Below are positions 5,704 through 5,738 of a stretch of 5,738 nucleotides of DNA, one piece after another. The notes below the pieces were generated by a model. The model ran no database searches. It was given only the letters and a program-made list of their open reading frames with translations, and was not told where the DNA came from. Each line of letters starts with the position of its first letter. The first letter of the stretch is position 1. The position numbers were made by a program, and so were the translations under genes. Location: the NCBI GenBank assembly GCA_902495835.1, contig CABUYS010000088.1, positions 1 through 5,738 on the forward strand, given 5' to 3'. The DNA is from an uncultured Oscillospiraceae bacterium. Its GTDB lineage: Bacteria > Bacillota > Clostridia > Oscillospirales > Acutalibacteraceae.

Positions 5704-5738
5704 CTCCTTTTGATGTAGAATATAATAGTGGTCTGGAA

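Noticed and set aside
5721..5726. TATAAT near the right edge as a promoter for a gene beyond the window
   Set aside because: The hexamer is perfect but no -35 element lies at 16-18 bases and there is no TG extension; in such AT-rich DNA this is weak evidence.

Overview
The window looks like the chromosome of a low-GC Gram-positive bacterium, most likely a member of the Clostridia (Bacillota). The evidence is the AT-rich intergenic DNA, consensus sigma-A promoters, a tRNA with encoded CCA, and a SpoVB/YabM-type flippase, mazG and HU in a row. That order recalls the yabM-yabN neighbourhood of Bacillus and its clostridial equivalents. I cannot name the genus from sequence alone.

Right part (about 2240-5740). 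Three housekeeping genes run leftward: a 594-residue lipid-linked oligosaccharide flippase, mazG (a nucleotide pyrophosphohydrolase) and hup (the HU DNA-binding protein). Hup ends at a strong intrinsic terminator. A 38-bp AT-rich inverted repeat sits between the flippase and mazG, and a small hairpin lies in the hup leader. Diverging from the flippase is a compact rightward unit: a perfect sigma-A promoter, a CAU-anticodon tRNA that is best read as lysidine-type tRNA-Ile2, and an intrinsic terminator. The last 100 bases hold a structured segment that resembles an end of the insertion sequences found further left.

Left part (1-2247). Two decayed IS200/IS605-family elements lie in the same orientation. 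Copy A (1-384) is cut by the window edge; copy B is about 1640-2247. Each contains a broken tnpA pseudogene on the minus strand, recognisable by translating across frameshifts. Each element starts directly at the T-tract of a terminator, one belonging to hup and one to a gene I do not recognise. That gene (421-1308) lies between the two remnants and encodes a membrane-anchored protein with an Ig-like region, a charged coiled coil and a C-terminal His/Cys motif.

The most notable observation is that the two tnpA copies share several inactivating lesions: no start codon, the same frameshifting gap, and loss of the catalytic HUH histidines starting from a shared His-to-Cys change. They therefore probably descend from an element that was already dead and was moved by a transposase supplied in trans. 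Both sit at the same ten-base sequence at the base of a terminator hairpin. No CRISPR array, rRNA or intact transposase is present.
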